Source: Synchiropus splendidus (lineage: Eukaryota > Chordata > Actinopteri > Syngnathiformes > Callionymidae). From it: a DNA stretch of 64,000 nt. This document shows, piece after piece, positions 35,901 to 51,000 of this stretch. Positions within the stretch are counted from its first letter, which is position 1. Each line of letters opens with the position of its first letter. Under the pieces are notes generated by a model that saw nothing but the letters and a program-made list of their open reading frames with translations, was not told the DNA's origin and made no database searches. The DNA lies in assembly GCF_027744825.2 (NCBI RefSeq), contig NC_071334.1, forward strand, positions 33,573,937-33,637,936. Reading direction: 5' to 3'. The translations under genes were made by a program, and so were the position numbers.

Positions 35901-37266
35901 CCTGTATGTTTTTGAGGACTATGAGAGGAAACCAGAGTGCCCAGAGGTAACCTGCAATCCTCAGCCTGGGGTGTGAGAATGAAGTGGATGAATGAGGCTA
36001 AAACCTGAGTGTCATGTGACTGTTTTGTTTGCAGGTAAAGTTCCGCTTCTTAGCCAGCAGCCGCCACTAGTGGGCGTCGGCAAGCACCTTTGTGGAGCAG
36101 CGACAGGTACAATTATGAGTGTTAAGCGATGAGATGGTTGACATGATTGCAGTACAAGAGCTCAGTGGGCAAGAGGGTGAGGGAGTGCACCCAAGAGTGA
36201 GGTAAAAAAAAGTGAAGAAGAGAAGTCAGATGGAAGAAGAGAACGAGATGGACGTTGAGTGAGGAAGTGAGAGAAAGAGAGTCAGCAAGTATGTGATGGA
36301 AGAGCAAAGGAGGCAAAGAGGGTGACAGGCGAGTAGTAAACAGTAAGTAAAGAGTGAGAGGGAGGCAGACAGTGACAAATAAAGGTAGAGAAGAGGAGAG
36401 GGAAAGAGATGAAGAGGAAACCAGAAAGAGTTGCGGGGGATTGACACAAGATTGATGGGGTGCAGGCATGAGAGGGAGGGAGAGAAAGTAGGAGGAAAAT
36501 CTGGGAGGAGATGGGCTGGAGGCACTGAGTGGGGGATTGATAGGTTCAATACAAAAAAGGGAGGGATAGAAGGGAGAAAGCAAGAATGGAGGAAGAAAAA
36601 AGGGAGATGAGTGAAGAATGGGAAATGGAGGGAGAAAAAGAAAGAGATTGTAAAGGTCAGTCTTTACGTCCTCAGATCTCTCGCTGCGTTGTTTGTTGGA
36701 CACCCCCGGTCTCACAGAGGAACCCCCACCAAAACGCCTTAAAACTTCGGGGCAAAGTGACCCGGCTGGAGGAGATACAGAGTCTTCTTCTCCTGGTCCG
36801 GTCCTTGGCTTGGTGGTGGCACTGTGCTGTCATCACCGCTGTGAGTGGCGTCACTATGTGGGTCAGAGGTTCTTCCAGCAGCGAGGTCTAGGGGCGGAGG
36901 AGTTTGAAGCTTTTAGCAGGATGTCCAGCTGGGCCACGTGTGGACTCAGAGCGACAGACCGCAGCGGAGACCAGGACGAGCATGAGCCAGCCGAGGAGAC
37001 GGACGCCGTCAACGGGTTTGAGACTCAAACTACTTAGCTCAAATTAAACATCTCTAAATAACTCTGACCACTGGCTGGTGTGCAGGTTTCTGTCTGCCGA
37101 AGAGCGCCACCAGGTGGGTCGACTCTGCAAACTGCTCATCGACAGCGGCAGACTACACTTCCTGCAGAGCCGAGGATTCAGTGGGAAACTGACGCAGTAC
37201 ATCAGCAGTGACGTGACTCTGGAGAACGTCATGCTGACCGCCGTCCCGTCGTCATCCACCAGCTGA
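32927..37266 (+). CDS. trmt13: tRNA 2'-O-methyltransferase TRMT13, eleven exons
   Basis: Trm13 enzymes 2'-O-methylate position 4 in the acceptor stem of certain tRNAs using S-adenosylmethionine. Exons: 32927-33037, 33387-33436, 33528-33594, 34275-34331, 34396-34465, 34864-34970, 35089-35319, 35551-35623, 36035-36106, 36676-37015, 37086-37266; all phases fit and give 452 aa. An N-terminal CCCH zinc finger (RCGFFVKKKQRFCKM...CGEH, about residues 8-34) is followed by a CHHC finger (C48, H54, H64, C68) of the U11-48K type. The catalytic domain shows the SAM-binding motif FVEFGAGKGKLSHW (about 173-186), VGVGKHLCGAATD and CCHHRCEWRHYVG, all characteristic of the family. After the SAM motif there is a segment of about 20 residues (HEHETHNLPNTCSEPKSNDQ) absent from the human protein as I recall it. 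The last intron is only 70 bp with a weak GTTTGA donor. Confidence 0.95.
33690..34230 (+). other. A/C-rich, strand-skewed intron segment of trmt13
   Basis: Most of intron 3 is strikingly rich in A and C on the plus strand, with many imperfect acacaaa-type motifs (acacacacacatacattcac near 33800, catacaacaaacaaaagtca near 34085). There is little G for about 500 bases. It looks like a degenerate CA-type low-complexity tract rather than a transposon. Confidence 0.6.
36120..36660 (+). repeat. Polypurine (GA-rich) tract in trmt13 intron 9
   Basis: For roughly 540 bases the plus strand is dominated by G and A (agagaaagaga, gagggaggg, agaagaggagagggaaagag), with only scattered pyrimidines. It fills most of the 569 bp intron between exons 9 and 10, ending about 15 bases before the acceptor. 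The long minus-strand reading frame here, rich in Ser, Leu, Pro and Phe, is a composition artefact. Confidence 0.85.
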
Positions 37267-39615
37267 ACTGTTTTTCAACCTCAATCCAACTGAAAAGTCT
37301 CATTTCTTAATGTATATTTTACATTTTTGTAATTCAAAATATTTTGGTGTTCATTTTTATTTTTGGATTTTTGATAAAAACACCAATCATAAATGAACTT
37401 TCACCACTCTTATTTCTTCTAATCTGATGTGGGGCTAAACTGTAGAGGTCCAGGCCTTCCTCTCCAACTCATCTTCCGATATGATACCAAGATGTTCCTA
37501 GGTCATCCCCTGTGTCCCAGCTCTGCCCTTAGAAGAAACTAAGTTGTAGTCACAACCCAAAGCTGGTGAGAAACTCACCAGTAACCGGAGAACTTCAACC
37601 CTTGAAGGGAAGTGCCTTTTAGGAGCAATAGTCGCATGAATATAAGGATGTGGAATTATCAAGCGTTTCACTTAAATGTAGCTCCTGTTTCTAGCCTGCT
37701 AACATGCTAACAGTGTTGCTATTCTGTGAAGAGAAAATGAAATGGAGACTTTTCTTTTGTTATCTCATGAAGCAATATAACAAGGTGACAGACATCAAAA
37801 TGAGTCTCAGTATTGTTGTCAGGAATAGCTAGCCCCTCATTAGCTCTGGCTGCTAACTTACCTTTTTTTTAAACTGTATTTTATAGTTAAATGTAGCTGT
37901 AAAATATAAGGATAGTGACCAGAAAAAAACACATATTGTCTCAATAAACACCCATAAAAATAGCTCAGAATGGATCAGAACGTTACGAGGAAAACTTGCA
38001 CCATCAGTTTGTTGAAGCAGATTTTTTTTATTTGCCATGGAAATAAAATGATGAGGATTGGAAATCTATTTCCGCCATGTAAAAAAAACAGTGGGAGAAA
38101 AAAAAATGGTGATTTTTTTTTTTCCTGGCGTAAATGGGCTTCCATAGGTTTTTAGCTTGGCCATTTTTATTTATTAAAAAAAATACAACAGTAACTGTTA
38201 AACTGTAAAAACCTTTTGTCTACTGTCTGAGACTAAGTGCTGAGCAGCTGCAGGGATTCTGTTAAAAATAGGGGTGAGGCGTATCGTGTTATCATGACGA
38301 CAAGCGGATGGATCATGTTTTTTGTCATTATAAAGATAGATAATTGAAAACACAAAAGTCTGTTGCTTTTCAGAAGCAATACATTGGGCAAGTTTACTTC
38401 CCAGGGATTAGGTCAGCAGTAGTTCACCATGAGAGTTTTGGAGTAGAGGTTAATGGTGTGCTTTGCTTTGGTACTGTGTTTCCCTCAGGGAGTCACAACA
38501 TCAAGTTGACAGACACCTTCCAGTGTAGCTCAGTAGAGATGGAAGAGCTTGTCCATGAGATGTGTAGGAGACAAATCTGGCCAACAGAAGGTCCTGGCTG
38601 CTTCCTGGAAAGCAAACGTCAAATCCATCCAGCAGATCAATAAAATCTGAGTGGGATGAACTTTTCTTTAATCGCTGGACTCTGGAATGTCGAGAAGAGA
38701 AACACCCGTTCAAATTCTTGCCTCACCAAATGACAGTGTTGATTTTGACAAATGTGATTTTATTTGAGTCATTTTATATGAAAGGATGAGGTTAGTCGTG
38801 CTTTCACTTGGATTGAGTGAACACAAAAGCACACGCTCAATCAAGATTCACCAGGAACAGTCTTTTGGTACTACTTTTGAGTTATAAAAACAAACAATAA
38901 CTATCGATCACGCTGTTCAAGTTTGACCATCTTTTTACCATACACACTCACAAGAAACATTAAGCCAATTTGGTACTAAAAACAGACTTTTTTATGACCC
39001 AAATTGCCACTCTTTTAGCAGAACATCTGACCAAAAGTTTTTTTTTTTAATGACGAAGGGCGAAAGTAGATAGAGGACAAATGACAAACGAATGGCAGGG
39101 GGAGGGGAAAATATGTATTTTATATTATGATAGATTACAGTGTAATACAAAGTACTTAAATAGGAGACCACAAATGTTTATGTTGTCAAAAAAATAGAGG
39201 AATAAAAAGGAAAACATGCACTGCTCGCTCAAAAGATGCCAGCATTCCAGCATCTTAAGAGAATTCTTAAGACCATTGTTATGTGATTATGTCGTACAGA
39301 GACTGACGCTGTCAATCTGTTGCAGCTTTGGCTGCTCTAACATAAGAAAGTGAAGAACAAAGGCATAATAATGTGTGTAGATGAACTCATGTTCACTCAG
39401 TGAAATCATGGAATGTAGCCATTACGCGATGAAGCTCAAAGTATCCAGCGCTAGTCCAACTTTCTTGAGTAACATATGAACAATCGGCAGCCGATCACCT
39501 GACCATCACCTATGCATGTTGATTGTGAGGTTCAAATAAGGTTGGCTTTGAAAGAGAAGCACCCTCAAACTAATGGGGGCTAACTAAAGTGAGCAGAATT
39601 CCCTCATGTTGTCAT
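37267..39615. other. Tail-to-tail spacer, trmt13 / lrrc39
   Basis: AT-rich sequence holding both 3' untranslated regions. No AATAAA follows the trmt13 stop closely; the first I see on that strand is at 37943-37948. A short unassigned stretch at 38340-38700 has open frames up to 99 codons on both strands, without a recognisable family. Confidence 0.5.
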
Positions 39616-39621
39616 TTTATT
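39616..39621 (-). terminator. Candidate lrrc39 polyadenylation signal
   Basis: TTTATT on the plus strand (AATAAA on the transcript strand) lies about 210 bases past the lrrc39 stop. It is consistent with a short 3' untranslated region. Confidence 0.5.
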
Positions 39622-39831
39622 TATGAGTTGAATGAACTCCACAGTTGATGATGGAGCTCCAGTTAATTTCACACCCCTCACATCTCAATGTGACTGACCC
39701 AGATGGACACTGTAAGAGCACTTCCTCTGAACTGCAAGTGAAGTTAGTGATGTCTTGTTATCTGTTAGCTTTGATGATGAGTGTTTCAAGCGTCAACACA
39801 GGCCATGCTGAGCTCATAAATAAAGATGGCA

Positions 39832-42284
<2,453 letters not shown>

Positions 42285-43794
42285 GATGCCACCTTCCGTG
42301 AGTCTTTCTCACAACACATAGGAGGAGACACAGGTCGACCCTTGACCACTGTACTGAGCCATCCTGCACCCCATGCTAACAAAACAAATACTGGAGTTAG
42401 CATACATGTTTCTGTAGTTAAGGACTGTTGCGGTTACGTTGGGAGGAAGAGGAAGGAGGAAATACAGGTGTCTGGAGGACTAGTGTATGCACCAGATGCA
42501 ACACAGATGGATACAAATGGAGATTAAACCCAACAAGCCCACAGCATCTCTATATTGAAGAGCCATCTTACCACCACACAATTTTTATATCAGTTATGAG
42601 CTGATATCAATGAAACACTCTGGATGGACAGTGCTGCCACGTTGGTGACGTTCCAAACTGGAGAACAAAAAACACACGACACACCTCTTTACCTAGTTTC
42701 GCCCCTGCATTGAGGCTTTGAAATCTTGGCTGTCGAAGCTCACCCAGTTAATCTTCCAGAATAAACTCTGATGAAGAAGCACCTCCTAAGGATGTCATCC
42801 CTCCGTATATATGAAATTCCTCACATGAGGACATTAGGAATTCCATATACAAAGTCTGCACTGTCACACCGCTGCAGCTTGAGGCAACTCTGTGTCCTAC
42901 CTCTCTGTAATGAACTCAAGCCCCTATTAAGGCAAGCAATTGAAAATGAATGACTGAACAAGAACAGAGTCTCCTGTATCACCTACCATCGACCACCATG
43001 GAGAGCAGAAGCTCACCTAAGTTACTAGAAAGAGATTGTGTGGTGTAACCAGGGTCCCCCTTCTGAATCATCAGAACTTTATGGCTCCCAGTTTAGTCCC
43101 AGGGATCCCCAAGAGCCAACAGTTAGCTCCCTGTGTGACAGGTTCAGGCTTAATCTGACTCCAATGAAAATACCAAAGTAAATGCATAAATGAAAGTCAA
43201 TTTTCTTTTTTTTACTGCTTGGAGTAGATTTTCAAAATATATTCATGAAAATTCGAGAAATAGGACAAAGTAAACTTTATATTTACAACTGATTTTTGTA
43301 CAATAGTATAATTTTTACAGTAGTTGAAGTCAAGGAGAACAGATACTATTATATAAATATATATTCTACATATTAGTTATTGAAACAGGAGGGAAGTGAA
43401 CCAAAATATCAGAAGTAAAATTTGTTGAAGTTGAATGGAGAGTATCCTATAGTGACAGATTAAAACCGCATTGTACTGGATCAGCAACTCTTTAGGGAGC
43501 AGCAAACACTTGTAAAAGTTCTAGCTAAAGTGTGTACTCCTCAGTTAAAACACAATAGCACTGACAGAGCTGTACTTACCTCCAGTCTGGGGGCTCCGTC
43601 CTTTGTGCCTCCGGCTGAAATCTGACCTAATATTTGCTGGTTAAATTTAGCCGGTCAGTCACATGACCATGCGTGCGCTTCACACACACACAATTGCACT
43701 AGACACTGATCACACAATGTTTGCACGTGATTCTTATTAACTTCACACAACATGTCTTCTAGTAAACAATGTCCAAAAACAAGAAAATCAGAAT
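42285..43794. other. lrrc39 5' region
   Basis: No coding sequence was seen. It includes the likely intron separating the coding start from a non-coding first exon at about 43580-43640 and is otherwise AT-rich. Confidence 0.45.
43580..43640 (-). other. Putative non-coding first exon of lrrc39
   Basis: On the minus strand a G/C-richer segment ends in CTGGAG followed by a strong donor GTAAGTAC (donor bases 43579 downward). No start codon in frame with lrrc39 lies in it, so it would be 5' untranslated. Its upper boundary is a guess; transcript data would settle it. Confidence 0.4.
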
Positions 43795-45170
43795 CAGAAT
43801 TGAATTTATTGCCATGGTCAGTGAGGGTCCCACCAACTAGGAAAGTGCTTCGAAATAAAGTGCTTTTAATAAATAAAAATAAAAATAACCCACAAACAAT
43901 AAAGGCTGATCACAAATTCACGGCTGAGGGCAAAAGCCGTTCCTGTGACAGGAGGTTCTGGTCTGGATGGACCGTAGCCGCCTGCCAGAGGGAAGAGGAA
44001 CAAACAGTCCATGTCCAGGGTGAGAAGGGTCGGCTCTGATACGATTTGCACTTCTCTGGGTCCGAGAGGCATACAGGTCCTGAAGAGTTGGCAGGCTGCA
44101 ACTGATCACCTTCTTAGCAGAACGCACGATGCGTTGCAGTCTGCCCTTGTCCCTGGAGGTGGCGCTGTTGTACCAGACAGTGATAGAGGAGGTGAGGATG
44201 ATGGCCATGTAGAACTCCACCAGCAACTTCATCGTCAGTCGTAGTTTTCATAGCAGAGAAGCAAAGAAGAACATTCTCTGCTGGGCCTTCCTGATGAGGG
44301 ACCTGATGTTGGCTCCCATTTGAGGTCCTCAGTGATGGCGGTTCCTAGGAAGCAGAAGGAGTCCACAATAAGAATAGGCAAACCAGCCAACATGAGAGGG
44401 GACAGAGAAACTGTTACTCTCCTGAAGTCTATGAACATCTCCACTGTCTTCTGGGTGTTGAGCTCCAGGTTGTTGTGGCTGCACCAGGACACCAGTCGCT
44501 CCACCTCCCTCCTGTAAGCCTCATCTCCATCTGAGATGAGCCCGATGATGGTGGTGTCATCCACAAACTTGATCAGCTTCAGGGACTCGTGGCTGGAGGT
44601 GCAACAGTTAGTGTACAGAGAGAAGCGCCATGGAGAGAGAACACAGCCCTGAGGAGACCTGAGGGTCAGAGTGTCGGAGACAGTCGTACCCGTTGACTCC
44701 GGCTGGTCAGGAAGTCTGTAATCCATCTGCAGAGGGAGTCGGACATGTTGAGCTGGCGAAGCTTGTCTTCAAGCAGAGCTGGAAGAATCGTGTTAAAGGC
44801 AGAGCTAAAGTCTACAAACAGGATCCTGGCATAGGTTCCTGGGCAGTCCAGATGCTGCAGAATGAAATGAAGGGCCTGGTCTACTGCATCGTCCACAGAT
44901 CTGTTGGCTCTGTAGGCAAACTGCATTAAGTCCAGGTGAGAAGCAGTGATAGATTTCTGGTGAGAGAGAACCAGGCGCTCAAAGGACTTCATGACCACAG
45001 ACGTCAGTGCCACCAGTCTGGAGTCATTCAGCCAGATTATTATAGTACTTTTAACAAGGTATACAAAGGGAACCTATGTTGGCCCCAGGGTCATAATGAG
45101 GGCAACAACATCCAGGTTCTTCAGGGTGAAAAGGTGGCAGCACTAGTCCAGCAGGCAGAGTGAATCATCT
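43795..45170 (-). mobile_element. L2/CR1-like LINE, 5'-truncated and frameshifted
   Basis: A non-LTR retrotransposon remnant. Reverse-transcriptase segments occur in order on the minus strand: LTSVVMKSFERLVL and QFAYRANRSVDDAV (45013-44850), FVDFSSAFNTI, PQGCVLSPWRFSLYTN, the catalytic-site region FVDDTTIIGLI (near 44560), then a C-terminal part (TVWYNSATSRDKGRLQRIVR...SAKKVISCSLPTLQDLY) down to about 43920. The reading frame shifts near 44700 and again near 44240, so no intact enzyme can be made. The 3' end near 43795-43850 is the short tail common in fish elements (ccatggcaataaattcaatt, then ctgattctgat). The 5' portion, including the endonuclease, is missing. Confidence 0.88.
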
Positions 45171-48020
45171 GCAGAAGATGGTGGGATGTACATTTTAAGT
45201 TGTGATGCTAGCTGAAGGCAGGTATATAACTCCAGAAAAGACATTTCCGTGCCTCAAGTCTTTCCGAGGAGCCTAGAGAGCAGCGAGTAAATGAAGTGGA
45301 ACACCACCCCAACAAAGTGTGCCATCTAGTGTGAACATACGAGGGTAAATGAATGTTGAGTCTCATCTATGCCACAGGCTTGTTCTCTCTGGGTCTATGA
45401 CAGATGGCTGAATGATTTGGTGCAGGGGGGGCCTTAGAGCCAGAATAACGGTGGTGCTCTAGATGATTTGGGAAAGGGGGCGGGCCATTTCTTTATGAGC
45501 AAAAGGACAAGAGGACATATATTTAGAGAGGTTTCTGGGCTCAGGATCCACCCACAGGAGCTGGTAATAGTGGCCGGCGTGAGGAGTGTTTTGGTTTTCT
45601 GCTGAGACTGTCGGATAGAAAATGGACGGGAAGCCATTTCCAACCCATTGTCTTGTGCAGTTTCATTTCAATCATTGGGTACCAAATACCCAAGCGATGA
45701 TACACCATCTTTCACTCCATCCTAAGTCACCATTGTGTTTGGGTCACTGCCTGTTCTTAGAGATGACTTGAGCATACGAATGAGCCATTTGCAGACCTCA
45801 ATGATGAGTCATCTCAGTAGGCATTGAAGCCAAAGTCCAGCAAGTTTCTTCAATAAATCAAGACATTCATTTTAACACTTCAACTTTATTTCATCTGCAA
45901 ACATTCCAGGCTGAAGACACTACCAGACTGGATCAAGAACAACCCCTTTAAAATACAAAATCCAACATTTACTTTTATACATTGACTCAGTCGCTACCAC
46001 ACACAAAGAAAAGTCATGTAACACAGGAAGACACCATGTGGACACACCGCCGGCGTCGATACCCAGCAGCCCCCGGAAAGTCCAGCAGGAGGGACAAACA
46101 TCCAGCTGCTGGAAGAGCTGAAGACTAACCTTCAGACACATTTACTCAGCATAGAACAAACACCAGAGACTAAAATGAAGAAAGCAGGAAGTGTAGTGAC
46201 CAAGTGAACCAGTTGGGGAGAGAATTGGTCGCCGAAGCACAAGGATAGACACGAGCAGTCATGTGGGTATGTCTGAACCTACGTGTAACCAACCTTTCAC
46301 AGCTACTGACTCCTGCAGGCCCAGTGCACCCCAAAACTGCACCTTCAATCATGATTTTGAATTTGAAGATTGTTGTAATGTTTTTGACAAAACAAAATCT
46401 CACATTACATGTTCAGCCACTGGCGGGTGACAGTGATGAATGATGGTTATGAATGAAGCATCTCTTAACCAGCTAGTTGCACATACTTCTCTCCAATGCT
46501 TAGCCTATGACTTTTTTATTATAGCTGGCTGACTATGCATTGCTCAAAGGCACATAGCGGTTGGCGCAACATTCAGCCTCACACTGACCATAAGTAGGAC
46601 AAAAGACATTTAGCCATCTTCATCAAACCTCCAGACATCATCACTTCACTGGTGACACAGGCAAGTAAACCTTGGAGGCCTTCACAGCCTGCAGGGTGAA
46701 AATGAGTCGCGACATATAAAGACGTGATAGTTGATGGTTGAAGCTGTGATACCCTCACAGTGGAATCTCCTCCTACTTGGTCTAAAATGCCCTTCAAGCG
46801 AGGTCATCAGAGCATTACAGTAACTTATTATTTCACTCAGTGACTGCACTTTCACACAAGACACGTCATTTACCTGTAACCAGACAATCCAAGTGCTTAA
46901 AGAAGAGAGTTCTAACAAAGGAGGATTCTCATTTGAGTAAGCTGTCTTCTGAATAATTTTGGTGAAATTTGATTCAGTTTTAGACAACCCACATGATTTC
47001 AGCCATCTATTCCTGATCCAGTAAATATTTCATGATAACTTCAAAGTGCTTTTCCAATATGAGGACACAATATATCAATAACAGACATGTTAAACCTCAA
47101 ATCTGACCTGTAAACAGCACTTTTTTTTAAATCATCAGATAATAAAATGAGGAAGAATCAATATAATATACGGATATTGCTTTTTATTTTATGCAACTTC
47201 TGTTGGAATCGTCATGAATTTGCTTGCCACTTAATCTTTCTGAGTTCACATATATAATTGATTATTTTCCTAATTTTGTATAAATTGACTAATTTGACAA
47301 TCCCCATCATGGAACACTAAATACAAGATGCCTGTCAATGACAAATTTAACCACACAGGTCGACATGTGGCCATTCAAATTTGCTCTTGACAAGAGATGA
47401 ATGGCTTTACCTTCAAATTGGAAGAAGGCAATCATTAAATGAATGTGGGGATAAAAGGGGCTTTAAGTGTTTCCTCGTGGGCGAAGACAGTGTTTAAATT
47501 TGAATTCAATCCAAGTTAAACTTGGTAGATTTGATCAACTAAAGGCAAACACAACATGAAGTGTGAGGTCCAGAGAAACGGGCGACAGAGGTGCCACAAC
47601 AATACACAAAATAACCATCCATAAAACTGCAGGAACTACTCAGGTATCATATGATTTAACCATCATTTACCGTCCTTGTCTTGCAGCTTCCCAGGTTAAG
47701 ATCCCTGACAATTGATATACAGTGGGTTTGAATTCATGTAAAGGTTAAAAGATTTTGCTCTTCCTAGCAGCTGGTTTCCATGGTAACGACAACCCGAACG
47801 GCAAAGAGCGGGAAACAGTCAAATAATGTGCTGTTGGAAACCCAGGATCCAAAGAAGTACCCCATACCTCCTCTGAGTGTGTGCAGCTGGTCCACAGGGA
47901 GACCCACCTGACGCCGCCTCCAAAAGCCTTTGCTCAAAGGCAACCGACGGAGTAAGGCCTCCAACTGAAAGAGGGAGCGAGGGCCATGGGAGGGGGGGGC
48001 GGTCTCCAGTGTTCATGTGT
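45171..48020. other. dbt 3' untranslated region and flank
   Basis: No gene was recognised. Candidate transcript-strand AATAAA signals occur on the minus strand, the most distal notable one at 45885-45890, so the dbt 3' untranslated region may span up to about 2.1 kb. Open frames here are at most 101 codons and unremarkable. Confidence 0.45.
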
Positions 48021-51000
48021 TCACTTGAGGTCCAGCACCATGGTGGCTGGGTTCTCCAGGTACTCCTTCCACAGATTCGAGAAGCGGCACATTGTTGCAC
48101 CGTCAATGATGCGATGGTCTGCTGACCAGCTTACATTCATAATGTGAGCGCGGGTCACCTGACCACTGGCGTCAAACCGTGGAAGAATCTGGCAGAGAAG
48201 ATAAAAATTACATTAATCAAAAAGAGTAGATTTTAAAATGAAAACATTTCAGGAAAAATTGAAAAGAAAAAAGCTGGTATACTGAAAAAAATATTTACAA
48301 ATTTCAAATAATATTTCAGTATCCAAACCAATGGTATGATTTATGTCAATATTACTGTTTATTTTATTTTCATGACAGCTCTTTATTCCAAAGCACTTTC
48401 CTAGTTGGCGGGATCCCCACTGACCATGGCAATAAAGTTGATTCCGATTCTGAAATGTGCTCACCTGTACTTTCCCCAAAGCTCCAATAGCGACCTCTGG
48501 TGGAAGGATGACGGGTTTGGCGTAGGTGCCGCCGATCTGTCAAACGAATAGGACTTGCGGTAAACAGCACCACATTTACTCCAGCGTGAGATTCTGGACT
48601 CACAGATCCGATGTTGGACAGCGTGAAGGTGCCTCCGGTCAGGTCAGATGTTCCCAGCTGTCCAGCGGCACCCAGCGACTGCAGGCGGTTCAGCTCCTGG
48701 GCGATGTCGAAGACACTCAGCAGCTGCACGTTCTTCACGTTGGGAACCAGCAGACCCAGACTGGTGTCCATCGCCAGGCCAATGTTGTGAGATGCCTGGA
48801 GGAGGACAGCGGACACAACGTCAGCATTCCAGTGGTTAAGATTGTCACAACTCGTGCAATGATTCTTCGAGTCACCTTGTACGTGATGTTCTGGCAGGCT
48901 TCATCCAGGGAGGAGTTGAGGATCGGGAAGTGAAGGAGTCCGAGTGAAGCAGCCTGATGCCACAAGAGTGGGACAAGCGTTCACGTTAGCTGCAACAATA
49001 TCCCCCGGGTACTCAACCCCCCAGCTGTGGTACCTTGATGAAGAAAGGCATGTAGCTCAGCTTGACCCCTCGACCTTCAGAGATGGGCTTGAGTTCAGAT
49101 CGCAGAGCCACCAGGCGGCTCAGGTCCACCTCGTCACAGTAACCAAAGTGAGGAATCTTCAGAGCAGCTGTCATGGTCTTCACCATGGCCTTGTGGAACC
49201 CTGGAGACCAAAGATGTCGGGAATTAAGTCCCATCCACTACACGGCCTTGAGTATTCAGCTTTCAAGTTCACCTTTTAGGGGCTCTTTCACATCTTTCCC
49301 GGTGAACACGGGCCTGGGCATGGCAGGTGGAGGTTTGGAAGTGGCTGGAGTGCTGACTGGTTTGACTGCTGCAGCTGCTGGGGGAGGACTGGGCCCTGGA
49401 GTGTGTATTTCCTGGAAAGGAGCTGGAGGCAAAATGGCCCCAGTCTGTTTTGCCAGGAAGTTTAGGATGTCCTCCTTTAGGATGCGCCCGTCTTTACCTG
49501 TCCCAACAACCTCACTGAGTTTAATCTGTGAGAGAGAGAGAGACAAACACAACATCATCATCAAGGGAGTTGTGCACATTGTGGAGCACTGGACGTGGAC
49601 CTAAAGACCTAATAGGAAAAGAGCACAAGCCCAGATGAGACTCAAAAGGGGCAAGAGAATGGACACACAGAAAAACCCATAAACTAATCTTGGATGTGCA
49701 CAAGTCAGAGCAAGGCATGATCAAGACAGGAGGTGACTCACGTTGTTCTCCATTGCAAGCCGTCTGACAGCAGGCGTAGCTTGTGTCTTGTGACCCTTGA
49801 TCTCTTGGTGGGTGTGTTCTTCTCGAGCCATGGCTGGCGTCTCCACGATATCCTCCTCGGGAATCACCTCTGGCAACACCGCACAATAATTTTTCAAGAT
49901 CAATTTTGAGGTTCAGTTTGCATGGGTTTGGCTGCGTCCCCACCTGGACTGGCCTCGGTTTCAATGTCCACCAAAGGCTTCCCCACCAGGGCCGTCGCCT
50001 CCACGTCATAGTAGAGTTTTCGTATCACCCCGTCGTAGCGGCTGGTGATGGTGACAGAGGCCTTGTCGCTCTGGACCTCGCAGATGCTGTCAAACTGGGA
50101 AACTTTGTCTCCCTCCTTCACATACCTTCAGAGAGAGATATGGCACAAGGTGAAGAGGAAGTTGTTCAGGTAGAATGTGCAAGGGATTGAAATGAAGGTA
50201 TCCACTCTTTAGGCCTACATAGTGTAGCTACATACCACTCCTTGACCGTCACCTCCATGATTCCCTCGCCGATGTCTGACAGTTTGAACTGAACAATGGG
50301 TCCATGAGTCACTGGAGGAACCATTTTAAAACGAATTAAGACAAATATGCACACAAACTTTAATATGTACTATAGACCATGAAACGTTGAGTCAGCTCTA
50401 AATAAAAAGGGACAAAATACAGGATTCACATGAACAGAAAACCGAGTTACACATATTTCCTCTGATGGAGGCTGGGCCGGGGAAGCAGCTTTACAACCTT
50501 CTCTGGGTCGTCGCTCAGAAAAACGTAACGTCAAATGCACTAAAAGTCAAATCTCACAAAAGGACGGCAGGAATCAAATGAATGCCTCACTCATGTGTGG
50601 CTCATATTCTATCCTGTGATGCACAGCGCAGCACAGTAGCCCCCCCTCGCCGTCCCAAAAATACAAGTAGTTGTTTCACTTGAGTTATGAGTAAAGAGTG
50701 TGGATCACATGACATAAAAAAATGTAGAAAAGTCTCACTAAAACATTTGTTACTGAGGCAAAAGGGAAACTCTCAAGAGCACAACCAAAATTCAGTGGTG
50801 ATACATTCTGATTGATGGCATCGAAGGAGGATCTTCAGAAATCAGTTCTACGGCTAGTATAAATGACCGTAATAATAATATAAAAAATAACCGACCGTAA
50901 GACCGTAAGATGTGCTTTTTGAGAGAAAAGTCTGCAGGACTATTAAAAAAAAAAGTGTTTAATATTATTCTCTTTCAGCCACAAATTTTCATATTAGCAC

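Noticed and set aside
36122..36715. 197-codon minus-strand frame rich in Leu, Ser, Pro and Phe
   Set aside because: Composition artefact of the complement of the polypurine tract inside trmt13 intron 9; stop codons are rare in such sequence.
43795..45170. A host gene encoding a reverse transcriptase
   Set aside because: Frame breaks near 44700 and 44240, the missing 5' half and the typical LINE 3' tail show a dead retrotransposon.
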